A stretch of 42,496 nt of DNA from Pseudomonadota bacterium. GTDB lineage: Bacteria > Pseudomonadota > Gammaproteobacteria > Burkholderiales > Burkholderiaceae_C. The notes under the pieces were generated by a model, which worked only from the letters and a program-made list of their open reading frames with translations, made no database searches and was not told where the DNA came from. The position numbers were made by a program, and so were the translations under genes. Where the stretch lies: positions 1-42,496 of the forward strand of contig JAKAXL010000022.1 in NCBI GenBank assembly GCA_021816585.1, read 5' to 3'. Shown here in pieces: positions 28,957-38,477 of the stretch; within the stretch, counting starts at the first letter, position 1; the number at the start of each line of letters is the position of its first letter.

Positions 28957-30106
28957 GGGTCACCACCGGTCGCGGGTGCTGTTCGTCACCCGCAACTTTC
29001 CCCCGCTGCTGGGGGGCATGGAGCGGCTGAACTGGCATCTGGCCGATGAACTGCGCGGGGCCTGCGAGCTGCGCCTGGTCGGTCCGCGCGGCGCCGCCGC
29101 CTTGGCCCCTCCGTCCGTGGCCGTGCGCGAGGTTGCACTGCAGCCGTTGCGCAACTTTCTCGCGCGTGCCTGGTGGATGGCCTGGCGCGAAGCCCTGGCC
29201 TGGCGCCCGCATCTCGTGCTCGCGGGAAGCGGGCTGACGGCGCCGCTGGCGTGGTGGGCGGCGCGCGCCTGCGGCGCGCGAGCCGCAGCCTACGTGCACG
29301 GACTGGACCTCAGCGTTCCGCATCCGGTGTACAGGGGACTGTGGCGGCCGGCGCTGCGCCGAATGGATTGCGTGATCGCCAACAGCAGCGCGACGGCGCA
29401 GCTGGCTCGCGGCATAGGCATCGCGGCGCAGCGCATCAGCGTCGTCCATCCGGGTACCGAGCTTCCCATGGCGGATCGAGCCGCGCGCGCGCGCTTCCGC
29501 GAGGCGCAGGGCATCGCGACGGATGTGCCGCTGCTGCTTTCGGTCGGGCGACTGACCGAGCGCAAGGGCCTGCGTGAATTCGTCACCGAGGTGTTGCCGC
29601 GCGTTGCGCAGCGACACCCGACGGTACTGCTGGCGGTGGTCGGGGAAGCTCCCGCAAATGCACTCTACGGACGCGCGCAAAGCGTGCGGGACATTGCGGA
29701 CGCGGCGCGTGCGGCGGGTGTCGGGGCGCGGCTTCGCATGCTCGGCAGGCTGGACGAGGCTGCACTGCACGACGCTTATTTTGCCTCCGACCTGCACGTG
29801 TTCCCGATTCGTGACCTCCCCCATGATCCGGAGGGCTTCGGCATGGTCGCCGTGGAGGCCGCTGCTCATGGTCTGGCCAGCGTCGCCTATGCCTGCGGCG
29901 GCGTCGCCGATGCGGTGGGCGAGGGCGTCAGCGGCCACCTCGTGGGGCCCGGTGACTCCGCAGGCTTCGCCGACGCCGTACTGCGCCTGCTGGAGCGGCC
30001 GCTGCCTGCGGAGGCAGTGCGCGGCTTTGCGCAAGCGTTCGCCTGGCCGCGTTTCGGACGTGGCGTGATGCGTGCGGTCGGACTGGAGTGTGGGGATCGG
30101 GGATGA
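28949..30106 (+). CDS. Glycosyltransferase family 4 protein, first of three
   Basis: The 385-residue GT-B enzyme has the N-terminal VLFVTRNFPPLLGGMERL loop typical of group 1 transferases. The interdomain region contains LLSVGRLTERKGLREF, and the donor-binding E-X7-E motif is in DPEGFGMVAVEAAAHG near residue 300, with GGVADAV after it. It has no membrane segment and should act in the cytoplasm, adding a sugar from a nucleotide donor to a lipid-linked acceptor. It overlaps the end of the preceding gene by eight bases and the next gene by four, so it is coupled to both. Specificity is unknown. Confidence 0.9.
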   Translation: MGEGHHRSRVLFVTRNFPPLLGGMERLNWHLADELRGACELRLVGPRGAAALAPPSVAVREVALQPLRNFLARAWWMAWREALAWRPHLVLAGSGLTAPLAWWAARACGARAAAYVHGLDLSVPHPVYRGLWRPALRRMDCVIANSSATAQLARGIGIAAQRISVVHPGTELPMADRAARARFREAQGIATDVPLLLSVGRLTERKGLREFVTEVLPRVAQRHPTVLLAVVGEAPANALYGRAQSVRDIADAARAAGVGARLRMLGRLDEAALHDAYFASDLHVFPIRDLPHDPEGFGMVAVEAAAHGLASVAYACGGVADAVGEGVSGHLVGPGDSAGFADAVLRLLERPLPAEAVRGFAQAFAWPRFGRGVMRAVGLECGDRG

Positions 30107-31323
30107 CGGGCGCCCCCTGCGATGAGCATGCGATGCGCGACGTCGGCGGGCGCGTGCGGCGGCCTGCGGACTGCGGGGCTGCGGCGCCGCGCCAGCGCGT
30201 ATTGTTCATCGGCAAGAGGTACTACACGAACCGCGACGCGTTGCTTGATCGATATGGCCGCATCTTCGAGCTGCCGTCGCGATGGGTGGGCATGGGCATT
30301 GCGGCGCAGCTGTGGCTGGTCGACTACCACGGGCGCGTGGCGTGGCACGGCGAGGTCGAGGGTTTGCCGCTGTTCAGCACCCCGGTGTTCGGAACTCGCT
30401 TCGTGCGCGCGCTGCTGGCGCAGGTTCTCGCGGTCGGGAAGCGGCGGCGCCCCACGCACGTGGTCGCCAGCGGGGACTGCTACATCGGCCTGCTCGGCTG
30501 GCTGCTCGCGCGCCTTTGCGGAGCGCGCTTCGCCTTCGATGTCTACGACCGCTATGACCTGTTCCAGGGTTACCGGGCGCTGCCCGGCTTCGACCCCTGG
30601 AAATTCCTGCTCGCTCGCTCCGATCGGCTGCTGTTCGCGAGTCGCGTGCTGGCGTCGGACTGCGACCCGGCCGCCAGCCGCAGCGCGATCGTTCCGAACG
30701 GAATCGACCCGGAGCGATTTTTCCCGCGCGACCGCGATCTCTGTCGGGCTGAGTTCGGCCTCGACACCCAGACCACTTTCGTAGGCTACGCGGGAAGCCT
30801 GGATCCCGATCGTGGGATCGAGGACCTCCTGGAAGCTGTCGAGCTGCTGCGTCGCGACGGCCGTGACATCGCACTGCTGCTTGCCGGGGCGCAGCGCGCG
30901 GGGCTGGATCTGCAGCGCCCCTGGGTGCGCTACCTGGGCAACCTGCCGCCGCAACGTGTTCCCGTGGCGCTGGGCTGCTGCGACGTTCTCGCACTTCCGT
31001 ATCGCAGCACGCCTTACCTGGACATGGCCTCGTCGTGCAAGATCGCCGAGTACCTCGCATGTGCCAGGCCGATCGCGGCGACCCGCACGCCGAACCTGCA
31101 GAGCAACTTCCCGCAGCAGGCATCGCAACTCGAAGCGCGGCTGGCCGAACCCGGGGATGCGCAGTCCCTGGCGCGGAGCATCGACGCGCAATTGCGCGAT
31201 CCGGTCGTGGTGGCGTCGCAACCTCAGATGAACTGGCAGTGCGTGGCGGCGCATGCGGCGGTGGCGCTCGGCCTGACACCGCGCCCGGACGAGGCCTGCC
31301 CAGACCCGGCAGCACGCGCATGA
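30103..31323 (+). CDS. Glycosyltransferase family 4-like protein, second of three
   Basis: The 406-residue product is a GT-B protein more diverged than its neighbours. Visible are VLFIGKRYYTNRDALLDRYG at the N-terminus, VVASGDCYIGLLGWLLARL, FDVYDRYDLF, NGIDPERFFPRD, FVGYAGSLDPDRGIEDLLEA and a C-terminal SSCKIAEYLACARPIAAT, which stands where other members have E-X7-E. It probably extends a glycan on the cytoplasmic face. ATG 30103 overlaps the preceding stop as ATGA; an in-frame GTG at 30088 is a less likely alternative. The C-terminus overlaps the next start. Third-position base use looks more relaxed than in the housekeeping genes of the window. Confidence 0.85.
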   Translation: MTGAPCDEHAMRDVGGRVRRPADCGAAAPRQRVLFIGKRYYTNRDALLDRYGRIFELPSRWVGMGIAAQLWLVDYHGRVAWHGEVEGLPLFSTPVFGTRFVRALLAQVLAVGKRRRPTHVVASGDCYIGLLGWLLARLCGARFAFDVYDRYDLFQGYRALPGFDPWKFLLARSDRLLFASRVLASDCDPAASRSAIVPNGIDPERFFPRDRDLCRAEFGLDTQTTFVGYAGSLDPDRGIEDLLEAVELLRRDGRDIALLLAGAQRAGLDLQRPWVRYLGNLPPQRVPVALGCCDVLALPYRSTPYLDMASSCKIAEYLACARPIAATRTPNLQSNFPQQASQLEARLAEPGDAQSLARSIDAQLRDPVVVASQPQMNWQCVAAHAAVALGLTPRPDEACPDPAARA

Positions 31324-32447
31324 TGCAGGCCGCCCGTGCACGCGTGCTGTGGGTGCTGCCGCGTCTGGTCGTCGGCGGTGTGGAGCGCGTGAGCCTGCAA
31401 TTGGCGCACGGGCTCGCCGATCGCGGCATGGTCTGTGCCTTCGCGCTGAGGCGGGACGACGGCGCGTTGGTGCAGGAGACGGCGCAGCGTTTCGAGGTGC
31501 ACAGGCTGGGGTCGGGGAGCATCGTCGAGTTCGTTCCGGCGCTGACCCGACTGCTTCGCGCGTGGCGACCGACCCATGTGGTGACCGCGTTCGGCGACGT
31601 GGCGCTGCTCAGCCTGGTCGCGTTGCGCCTGAGCGAGGTCGACGCGGTGCTGGTGCATGGCGTGCACAACGTGCACCTTCCGGCGGGGGTTGCGCGCAAT
31701 CCATGGGCGCGGCTGCGCCAGCACCTTTACGGGCTGCTGGCTGCACCGGTGTATGCGCGCGCCGATGCCGTCGTCGCGGTTTCCGCGGGCATCGAGCAGG
31801 AGATCAGGACGCTGTATCGGCGACAGCCGCGCCGGCTCGTGTTGATCCACAACCCGGTCGTGGACGCGAGTGGGTTGGCGACCGATGCGCAGGCGGTGCG
31901 CGAGCCGGCACCGGTTGCACGCATGGTCGCGATGGGGCGCCTGGAGCCGGAAAAGGGCTTCGACCTGCTGGTGGACGCATTGGCGCGGCTGGATCGCAGC
32001 CTGTCGTGGAGCATGGACATCTGGGGCGACGGCGGTCAACGCGAAGCCTTGCGTCGGCGCATCCGTGCGCACGGGCTGGAGCAACGCGTGCACCTGCGCG
32101 GTGTCGCCGAGCGGCCGATGCACGTGCTGCAAGGCTACGGGCTGCTGGTGATGGCGTCGCGATGCGAAGGCTTCGGCAATGTCCTGGTGGAAGCGATGGC
32201 GGCGGGACTGCAGGTGGTTGCCGTGGATTGTCCCTATGGCCCCCGGGAGATCCTTCTGGACGGGCGCATCGGCGTGCTCGTCGCCCGGCACGATCTTGTC
32301 CGCGCCATGGCTCGCATGCTGCGCGGCGAGAGCCTGGCCGACGCAGCCGCGCTGAGGCGGCGTGCGGCGGACTTCACGGTGCAGCGTTCGGTCGAGGCGT
32401 GGGCCGCGCTGCTCGACGAGGCGGTCGCTGCGCGCCGCTCTGCCTGA
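31320..32447 (+). CDS. Glycosyltransferase family 4 protein, third of three
   Basis: The 375-residue GT-B enzyme starts VLWVLPRLVVGGVERVSLQL, the classic GGXER acceptor loop. It has VSAGIEQEI and IHNPVVD in the linker and VAMGRLEPEKGFDLLVDALA at the start of the donor domain. The E-X7-E motif is in SRCEGFGNVLVEAMAAGL, followed by DCPYGPREIL, a segment also found in WaaB-like and GalNAc-transferring relatives. It should add a hexose or N-acetylhexosamine to a lipid-linked glycan in the cytoplasm. ATG 31320 overlaps the preceding stop as ATGA. It is the last gene of the six-gene run; the flippase converges 38 bases beyond its stop. Confidence 0.9.
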   Translation: MMQAARARVLWVLPRLVVGGVERVSLQLAHGLADRGMVCAFALRRDDGALVQETAQRFEVHRLGSGSIVEFVPALTRLLRAWRPTHVVTAFGDVALLSLVALRLSEVDAVLVHGVHNVHLPAGVARNPWARLRQHLYGLLAAPVYARADAVVAVSAGIEQEIRTLYRRQPRRLVLIHNPVVDASGLATDAQAVREPAPVARMVAMGRLEPEKGFDLLVDALARLDRSLSWSMDIWGDGGQREALRRRIRAHGLEQRVHLRGVAERPMHVLQGYGLLVMASRCEGFGNVLVEAMAAGLQVVAVDCPYGPREILLDGRIGVLVARHDLVRAMARMLRGESLADAAALRRRAADFTVQRSVEAWAALLDEAVAARRSA

Positions 32448-32485
32448 GGCGCCAGGCGCAGCGAGAGCGCACGACGACGACAGGC

Positions 32486-33739
32486 TCAGCGTGTGCGCGG
32501 CAGGCGGCAGACCAGCCACTGCAGCGCGATCATGAAGATCTCGCCCGCATACAATGCAAGGATGGCGCCGTGCAGGCCCTGGCGCGCGACCAGCCAAACG
32601 GTGCTCACGACGACGAAGACGGCCCCCAGCGCGTAGATCAACACCAGGCGCGAGCTGCGCCCCGTGGCGGACAGATAGATGATCCCGGAATTGCGCGCCA
32701 GCTGCAGCAGCGGAAGCCATGCAAGCAGGCGCAGCACCTCCACCGCGCCGCCGAAGTCCGTGCCCAGCAGGCGCGGAAGCCACGGCGCCAGCATGTACAG
32801 CAGCACGCCCTCGCAAACTGCGAGCCCGGCGATGGCCAAGGCGATGCGCACCAGCGTGCGCGGAGGGGACGATCGGCTGAATACGCGCGGCCACAGCGCA
32901 TCCTGCATGGCGATCAGCGGGATCGCCGCAACGTCGACGACACGCTGCGCCACACCCAGGATCCCGACCATCGCGAAGCCCAGCATGGCCAGCACCGGCT
33001 TGTTGAATTCAATCTGCAGGCGCCACGCGAAGGAGGCGAACGCGAACGGAATGCCGCTTTGCGCCAGTGCGGTGGCTTGAAGGCCGGGAATCGGCCCGGT
33101 GCCGCTTCGCCGTATGCCGCGTGCGAGGATCCATGCGTATGCCGCGGAGCATGTGGCGTACAGGCCGAGCCATGACGACAGGCTGCGATCGCCTAGTGCC
33201 AGGAACAGACCCAGCGCCGCCAGACGTGACAGGACCAGTCCTGCCTGGACGGCGCCGTAGGCGTGGGTCTGCTGCAGCGCCTGGGCCCGACGCGTGACGA
33301 TCTCGGTGAGCGAAGAGCTGGCTACCTCGGCGCACACCATCGCGATGACCGCGCAGTCCAGCGTGAGCGAGTCCCCCAGACGATGGCGAAGCACCAGCAG
33401 CACGGTTGCACAGGCCAGGGCCCCGAACACCAGTGCACCGACACGCCACACGCGCTTTGCGTTCCACAGCAGACCGGGAAGCTCCTCGGGGCGGCGCGAT
33501 CCCTCGCGCAGCACCACGGCATGCACGCCCATTCCGGCCAGAGGCGTGAAAAAGCTCGCAGTAGCCAGTACCGCAACATAGGCGCCATAGTCCGTGGGAC
33601 CCAGGTTGCGCGCAAGCGCCACCACCAGGCCGGCCTGTGCGAGCGCACGCAGTGCAAGCCACGACGACATCCACCAACTGGCGCGCAGGTACGCTCCGGG
33701 GCGCCAGCGCGTGCGGCGTGGTTTCAGCATGCCGGGCAT
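32486..33739 (-). CDS. Wzx-like oligosaccharide flippase
   Basis: The product from ATG 33739 is 417 residues and nearly all hydrophobic, with about 12 membrane segments, fitting the MOP/PST superfamily that flips lipid-linked glycans. NLGPTDYGAYVAVLATASFF near the N-terminus is the family's typical loop and first helices. The start is uncertain: ATG 33739, ATG 33730 and ATG 33850 are in frame and none has a good Shine-Dalgarno sequence. 33739 places a short basic segment before the first helix, as expected. It converges on the six-gene glycosyltransferase run and is the natural exporter for its product. No Wzy polymerase, O-antigen ligase or initiating phosphoglycosyltransferase is in the window. 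Confidence 0.85.
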   Translation of the reverse strand: MPGMLKPRRTRWRPGAYLRASWWMSSWLALRALAQAGLVVALARNLGPTDYGAYVAVLATASFFTPLAGMGVHAVVLREGSRRPEELPGLLWNAKRVWRVGALVFGALACATVLLVLRHRLGDSLTLDCAVIAMVCAEVASSSLTEIVTRRAQALQQTHAYGAVQAGLVLSRLAALGLFLALGDRSLSSWLGLYATCSAAYAWILARGIRRSGTGPIPGLQATALAQSGIPFAFASFAWRLQIEFNKPVLAMLGFAMVGILGVAQRVVDVAAIPLIAMQDALWPRVFSRSSPPRTLVRIALAIAGLAVCEGVLLYMLAPWLPRLLGTDFGGAVEVLRLLAWLPLLQLARNSGIIYLSATGRSSRLVLIYALGAVFVVVSTVWLVARQGLHGAILALYAGEIFMIALQWLVCRLPRTR

Positions 33740-33800
33740 GGTGGCGTGGGATCGGGCGAGATCGGGTGGGGCGCTGGCTGGCTCTGACGCTACATTGTCT

Positions 33801-33829
33801 CGCAGCCCGTCGCGCGGCTGCGTATTTTT
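33801..33829 (+). terminator. Intrinsic terminator with T run, plus strand
   Basis: CGCAGCC and GGCTGCG form a 7-bp stem around an 8-base loop, followed directly by TATTTTT. It is the best intrinsic terminator in the window, yet no plus-strand gene ends here: it lies 62 bases upstream of the flippase start, on the other strand. It could stop transcripts that run through from the glycosyltransferase operon antisense to the flippase. Confidence 0.6.
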
Positions 33830-34009
33830 CCGATGAGACCCGCCAGCCATCGTGAACCGACGCGTCTGCCGTCGCCGGCGGGCCGCGCCGCGCGGGGCGC
33901 TGCAGCGCGGCGTCTTTGTGCCTAGGATGCTTGCTGGCGCCCGCGGGCGTCGCGGCGCCATCGCGGTGCCGCCCCGCGAGGCTGGTCTTCCTTCGCAGGA
34001 GTTTCCCAC

Positions 34010-34996
34010 ATGCAACAACGACAACTCGGCCGCAACGGCCCCATGGTTTACGCCCTCGGCCTCGGCTGCATGGGCATGTCCGAGTTCTACGGCCCGGCCG
34101 ACGAGGCCGCGTCCATCGCCACCATCCAGCGCGCACTGGACCTGGGCGTGAACCTGATCGACACCGCCGACATGTACGGCGCCGGGCACAACGAGCAACT
34201 GGTCGGCCGCGCCATCCGCGAGCGCCGCGCGCAGGTCGTGCTGGCCACCAAGTTCGGCAACATGCGCGGGCCGAACCGCGAATTCCTCGGCGTCAACGGG
34301 CGCCCGGAGTACGTGCGCGAGGCCTGCGACGCCAGCCTCAGGCGCCTGGGGGTCGATCACATCGACCTGTACTACCAGCACCGCGTCGACCCGAAGGTTC
34401 CCATCGAGGACACGGTGGGCGCGATGGCCGAGCTGGTGCGCGCCGGCAAGGTGCGCTGGCTGGGGCTGTCGGAGGCCTCGCCGCAGACCATCCGCCGCGC
34501 CCACGAGGTGCACCCGATCCACGCGCTGCAGACCGAGTACTCGCTGTGGAGCCGCGACCCCGAGGGCGAGCTGCTGGCCACGGTGCGCGAGCTGGGAATC
34601 GGCTTCGTCGCCTACAGCCCGCTGGGGCGCGGTTTCCTGACCGGCAGCATCCGCAAGCTCGACGACCTCGATCCCGCCGACTGGCGGCGCCATTCGCCGC
34701 GCTTCCAGGCCGATGCGCTGGCCGCCAACGTGCGCCTGGCCGACCTGGTGCAGTCGATGGCCGCCGAGCGCGGCTGCGCGCCGGCGCAGCTGGCGCTGGC
34801 CTGGCTGCTGGCGCAAGGGCCCGACATCGTGCCGATCCCCGGGACTCGCAGCATCGCCCGGCTGGAGCAGAACCTCGGCGCGCTCGAGATCGCGCTGAGC
34901 GCCGACGACCTGGCGCGCCTGGACCGCGAGCTCCCGCCGGGCGCGGCGCAGGGCGCGCGCTACCCGCAGGCGGCGATGCAGGCGCTCAACCGCTGA
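34010..34996 (+). CDS. Aldo/keto reductase
   Basis: The 328-residue TIM-barrel oxidoreductase uses NADPH to reduce carbonyl compounds. The catalytic tetrad is visible: Asp51 in [10 protein letters not shown], Tyr56 in the same motif, Lys81 in LATKFGN and His124 in LYYQHRVDP. The C-terminal cofactor site is [20 protein letters not shown]. It resembles the YajO and AKR13 type. The substrate is unknown. AGGAG lies nine bases before the ATG. A possible -10 box TAGGAT lies at 33923-33928 in the 270-base upstream gap, without a convincing -35. A hairpin follows the stop, so it is probably transcribed alone. Confidence 0.93.
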   Translation: MQQRQLGRNGPMVYALGLGCMGMSEFYGPADEAASIATIQRALDLGVNLIDTADMYGAGHNEQLVGRAIRERRAQVVLATKFGNMRGPNREFLGVNGRPEYVREACDASLRRLGVDHIDLYYQHRVDPKVPIEDTVGAMAELVRAGKVRWLGLSEASPQTIRRAHEVHPIHALQTEYSLWSRDPEGELLATVRELGIGFVAYSPLGRGFLTGSIRKLDDLDPADWRRHSPRFQADALAANVRLADLVQSMAAERGCAPAQLALAWLLAQGPDIVPIPGTRSIARLEQNLGALEIALSADDLARLDRELPPGAAQGARYPQAAMQALNR

Positions 34997-35006
34997 AGCC
35001 CGGGGC

Positions 35007-35027
35007 CGCCCGGGACGCTCCCGGGCG
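35007..35027 (+). terminator. Hairpin terminator after the aldo/keto reductase gene
   Basis: CGCCCGGGA and TCCCGGGCG form a perfect 9-bp stem with a 3-base loop, starting 11 bases after the stop codon. No T run follows, so it may be only partly effective or Rho-assisted. Confidence 0.6.
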
Positions 35028-35033
35028 CCGCCG

Positions 35034-35058
35034 TCCCGACCTGTATCGGGATGTCCCG
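35034..35058. promoter_or_regulatory. Operator-like repeat upstream of glutamate dehydrogenase
   Basis: TCCCGA (35034-35039) and TCGGGA (35046-35051) form an inverted repeat with a six-base gap, and a third half-site TCCCG (35054-35058) follows two bases later. The cluster lies immediately upstream of the predicted -35 box, a usual position for an activator. No regulator is identified from the sequence, and the motif resembles nothing I can name. Confidence 0.4.
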
Positions 35059-35062
35059 CGAT

Positions 35063-35091
35063 TTGCAGCACGCGCGGCGCGGGCGTAGAGT
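35063..35091 (+). promoter_or_regulatory. Candidate promoter for glutamate dehydrogenase
   Basis: TTGCAG (35063-35068) and TAGAGT (35086-35091) are exactly 17 bases apart, about 90 bases upstream of the gdhA ATG. The -10 box matches consensus at four of six positions; the -35 box is weak, consistent with a promoter that needs an activator. Confidence 0.4.
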
Positions 35092-35180
35092 GCCGAGGCA
35101 ACCCCGGCGGCCGCGGACACCCCGCCACGCCGGCGGGGCACGACCATGCATGACGCACAACGTCCGAGGAGTCCGCACCC

Positions 35181-36482
<1,302 letters not shown>

Positions 36483-36499
36483 GGCGCCCTGGGGCGAGC

Positions 36500-36525
36500 G
36501 CGGGCCCGGGTTGCACCCGGCCCGC
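36500..36525. terminator. Hairpin between converging gdhA and ubiA
   Basis: GCGGGCCCGGGT and ACCCGGCCCGC pair around a 3-base loop with a single bulged base. The stem lies 17 bases after the gdhA stop and 11 bases before the ubiA stop on the other strand, well placed to end both transcripts. No T run is seen. Confidence 0.65.
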
Positions 36526-36536
36526 AAGGTCCCGCT

Positions 36537-37424
36537 TCAGCGCAGCGCGTAGGCCGCCACGGTGCCTGCGAACACCGCGAAGCCGACCCAGTGGTTGAGG
36601 CGGAACGCGGTGAAGCAGCGCGCCGGCTCGCGCCCGCGGATCAGGCTGCCGTGCCACAGCGCCATCGCGGCCGCGGCCGCCAGCCCGAGCCAGTACGGCC
36701 AGCCCAGCCCGAGGTAGGCGCCGGCGGCCCCCCACATCAGCAGATAGATCGCGTAGCTGCCCATCACGGCGGCCACGTCGAAGCGCCCGAAGGTGATCGC
36801 CGAGGTGCGGATGCCGATGCGCAGGTCGTCGGCGCGGTCGACCATCGCGTACTCGGTGTCGTAGGCCAGCACCCAGAACAGATTGCCCAGCAGCAGCCAC
36901 CAGGCCAGCCCGGGCACCGTGCCGGAAGCCGCGGCGAAGGCCATCGGGATGCCGAAGCTGAAGGCCACGCCGAGGTAGGCCTGCGGGATCGCCAGCCAGC
37001 GCTTGGTATAGGGGTAGGCGATGGCGATCAGCAGCGCCGACACCGACAGCGCGACGGTGAGCGCGTTGGTCAGCAGTACCAGGCCGAAGGACGCCAGCGC
37101 CAGCAGCGCGCCGACCGCCAGCGCCTCGGCCCGGCCGATCTCGCCGCTGGTCACCGGGCGGCGCGCGGTGCGCCGCACGTGGCGGTCGAACTCGGCGTCG
37201 GCGACGTCGTTGACGGCACAGCCGGCCGCGCGCATCAGCACCGTGCCGGCGCAGAACACCCCCAGCAGCAGCCAGCCGGGAAAGCCCGCCGAGGCGATCC
37301 AGAGGGCGGCCAGCGTCGGCCACAGCAGCAGCAGCCAGCCGGCCGGGCGGTTCCAGCGCACGAGGTCCAGCCACAGCGCGACACGGCCGCGCGGCGCCGG
37401 ATGGACGGGGCTCGCGGAGTTCAT
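36537..37424 (-). CDS. ubiA: 4-hydroxybenzoate polyprenyltransferase UbiA
   Basis: UbiA is the membrane enzyme that attaches the polyprenyl tail to 4-hydroxybenzoate in ubiquinone synthesis. The 295-residue protein has about eight or nine membrane helices. Both aspartate-rich motifs that bind Mg-diphosphate are present: [12 protein letters not shown] (residues 72-83) and [12 protein letters not shown] (189-200). RPVTSGEI and [20 protein letters not shown] are also conserved. The N-terminal [20 protein letters not shown] is standard. It lies downstream of dps on the same strand with a 61-base gap and may have its own promoter. Confidence 0.96.
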   Translation of the reverse strand: MNSASPVHPAPRGRVALWLDLVRWNRPAGWLLLLWPTLAALWIASAGFPGWLLLGVFCAGTVLMRAAGCAVNDVADAEFDRHVRRTARRPVTSGEIGRAEALAVGALLALASFGLVLLTNALTVALSVSALLIAIAYPYTKRWLAIPQAYLGVAFSFGIPMAFAAASGTVPGLAWWLLLGNLFWVLAYDTEYAMVDRADDLRIGIRTSAITFGRFDVAAVMGSYAIYLLMWGAAGAYLGLGWPYWLGLAAAAAMALWHGSLIRGREPARCFTAFRLNHWVGFAVFAGTVAAYALR

Positions 37425-37485
37425 CGCCTCGGTGCCGCACGCATGGCAAGCCGCGCGGCGCCTGGGTGGGTGGCGAAGCGTGCGC

Positions 37486-38004
37486 TCACTCGCCGAGCAT
37501 CGAGCGCAGCATCCATGCCGACTTCTCGTGGATGTCCATGCGCGCCGACAGCAGGTCGGTGGTGGGCTGGTCGCCGGCCTTCTCGACCAGCGGCAGCAGT
37601 TCGCGCGCGGTCGCCGCGACCGTCTCGTTGCCCTTGACCAGGATGCGGATCATGTCCTCGGCGCGCGGCGGCTGCAGCGGCACGTCGCCGAGCCGTGTCA
37701 GTTGCGCGAAGGCCGCGTACGAGCCGGGCGCGCTGTAGCCCAGCGCGCGGATGCGCTCGGCGATCGGGTCCACGGCGGTCCACAGTTCGTTGTACTGCGC
37801 CATGAACATCTGGTGCAGCGTGTTGAACATCGGCCCCGTGACGTTCCAGTGGAAATTGTGCGTGGTCAGGTACAGCGTATAGGTGTCGGCCAGCAGGTGG
37901 GACAGGCCCTGCGCGATGGCCTCGCGGTTCTTCTCGCTGATGCCGATCCCCAGGTTCTTCGAGGTCAGGTGCAGCTTCGGCGTAGCCGGGGTGTTCTTGC
38001 TCAT
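37486..38004 (-). CDS. dps: Dps ferritin-like DNA-protection protein
   Basis: Dps forms a 12-subunit shell that oxidises and stores iron and binds DNA in stationary phase or oxidative stress. The 172-residue product has [19 protein letters not shown] followed by [27 protein letters not shown]. These hold the histidine, aspartate and glutamate ligands of the intersubunit ferroxidase site. The C-terminal helix has [15 protein letters not shown], and the N-terminal tail has lysines that may contact DNA. The ATG at 38004 has GGAGAA seven bases upstream; the frame stays open further up but is not conserved. An extended -10 box lies about 120 bases upstream. Confidence 0.96.
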   Translation of the reverse strand: MSKNTPATPKLHLTSKNLGIGISEKNREAIAQGLSHLLADTYTLYLTTHNFHWNVTGPMFNTLHQMFMAQYNELWTAVDPIAERIRALGYSAPGSYAAFAQLTRLGDVPLQPPRAEDMIRILVKGNETVAATARELLPLVEKAGDQPTTDLLSARMDIHEKSAWMLRSMLGE

Positions 38005-38126
38005 CGGAACGTTCTCCAGGAAGTGGGCGTGCGGCGCGAGCTCTTGCCGGGCGGCGGGTCGTGGCCGCGCGCCGTGTGTTGCGGCGGGGCTGCGCGAAGC
38101 GTCTCGGCCGGCCGCACGGCATGTGG

Positions 38127-38135
38127 ATTTAAGCA
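38127..38135 (-). promoter_or_regulatory. Candidate extended -10 promoter for dps
   Basis: On the minus strand TGCTTAAAT combines an extended -10 TGN with the hexamer TTAAAT; the -35 region (CTGAGC, 38155-38150) is weak. That pattern suits stationary-phase sigma factor promoters, and dps is a sigma-S target in E. coli. The 5' untranslated region would be about 115 bases. Confidence 0.35.
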
Positions 38136-38361
38136 CGAAGCGGGCAAAGGCTCAGGCGCCGGCGCAAGACCCCGCGACGCGTGCGCAGGCACCGGCAGGG
38201 CGGCGCCGGGCGTATCGCAATTGCAACAAGCTACGGCTCGACGTCATGCCGCGGCGCCGGGCGCGTCCTCCAAAGCGCCGCCGGCGCCTGCGAATACCCC
38301 CGGGTGTGCGGTGCAACAACCAGCCGGCAATATTCCGATACCCCTTGGCCGGCGGGCGGCG

Positions 38362-38391
38362 TTGCAGCCCTATCGGAGCAGGGAGTACGAT
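38362..38391 (+). promoter_or_regulatory. Candidate promoter upstream of the membrane cytochrome gene
   Basis: TTGCAG (38362-38367) and TACGAT (38386-38391) are 18 bases apart. The -10 box matches consensus at four of six positions. If real, transcription starts near 38398 and the FNR-like site lies just downstream, where it would repress. The alternative is a separate FNR-activated promoter further down. Confidence 0.3.
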
Positions 38392-38412
38392 GCGGGAAAA
38401 CCATTAAACACA

Positions 38413-38426
38413 TTGATCCGGGTCAT
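38413..38426. promoter_or_regulatory. FNR/ANR-like binding site
   Basis: TTGATCCGGGTCAT matches the FNR consensus TTGAT-N4-ATCAA at eight of ten positions: the left half is perfect and the right half differs at its first and last bases. It lies 52 bases upstream of the start of a gene for a haem-binding membrane protein, which fits oxygen-dependent control. No experiment is implied; one such site can occur by chance. Confidence 0.5.
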
Positions 38427-38477
38427 TTTCGCAACGTGAGCCCGCACCCGCTTTCCCGTCCCCCCCGCCCCTCCATC

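Larger units (their letters stand above)
38005..38477. other. 473-base gap between divergent dps and cytochrome genes
   Basis: No gene is supported in this gap. It holds the candidate dps promoter near 38127-38135, a candidate plus-strand promoter at 38362-38391 and an FNR-like site at 38413-38426. The stretch at 38320-38430 is richer in A and T than its surroundings, as expected for promoters. The rest (about 38140-38320) shows short GC-rich inverted repeats but no readable ORF, RNA gene or repeat family. Confidence 0.6.
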
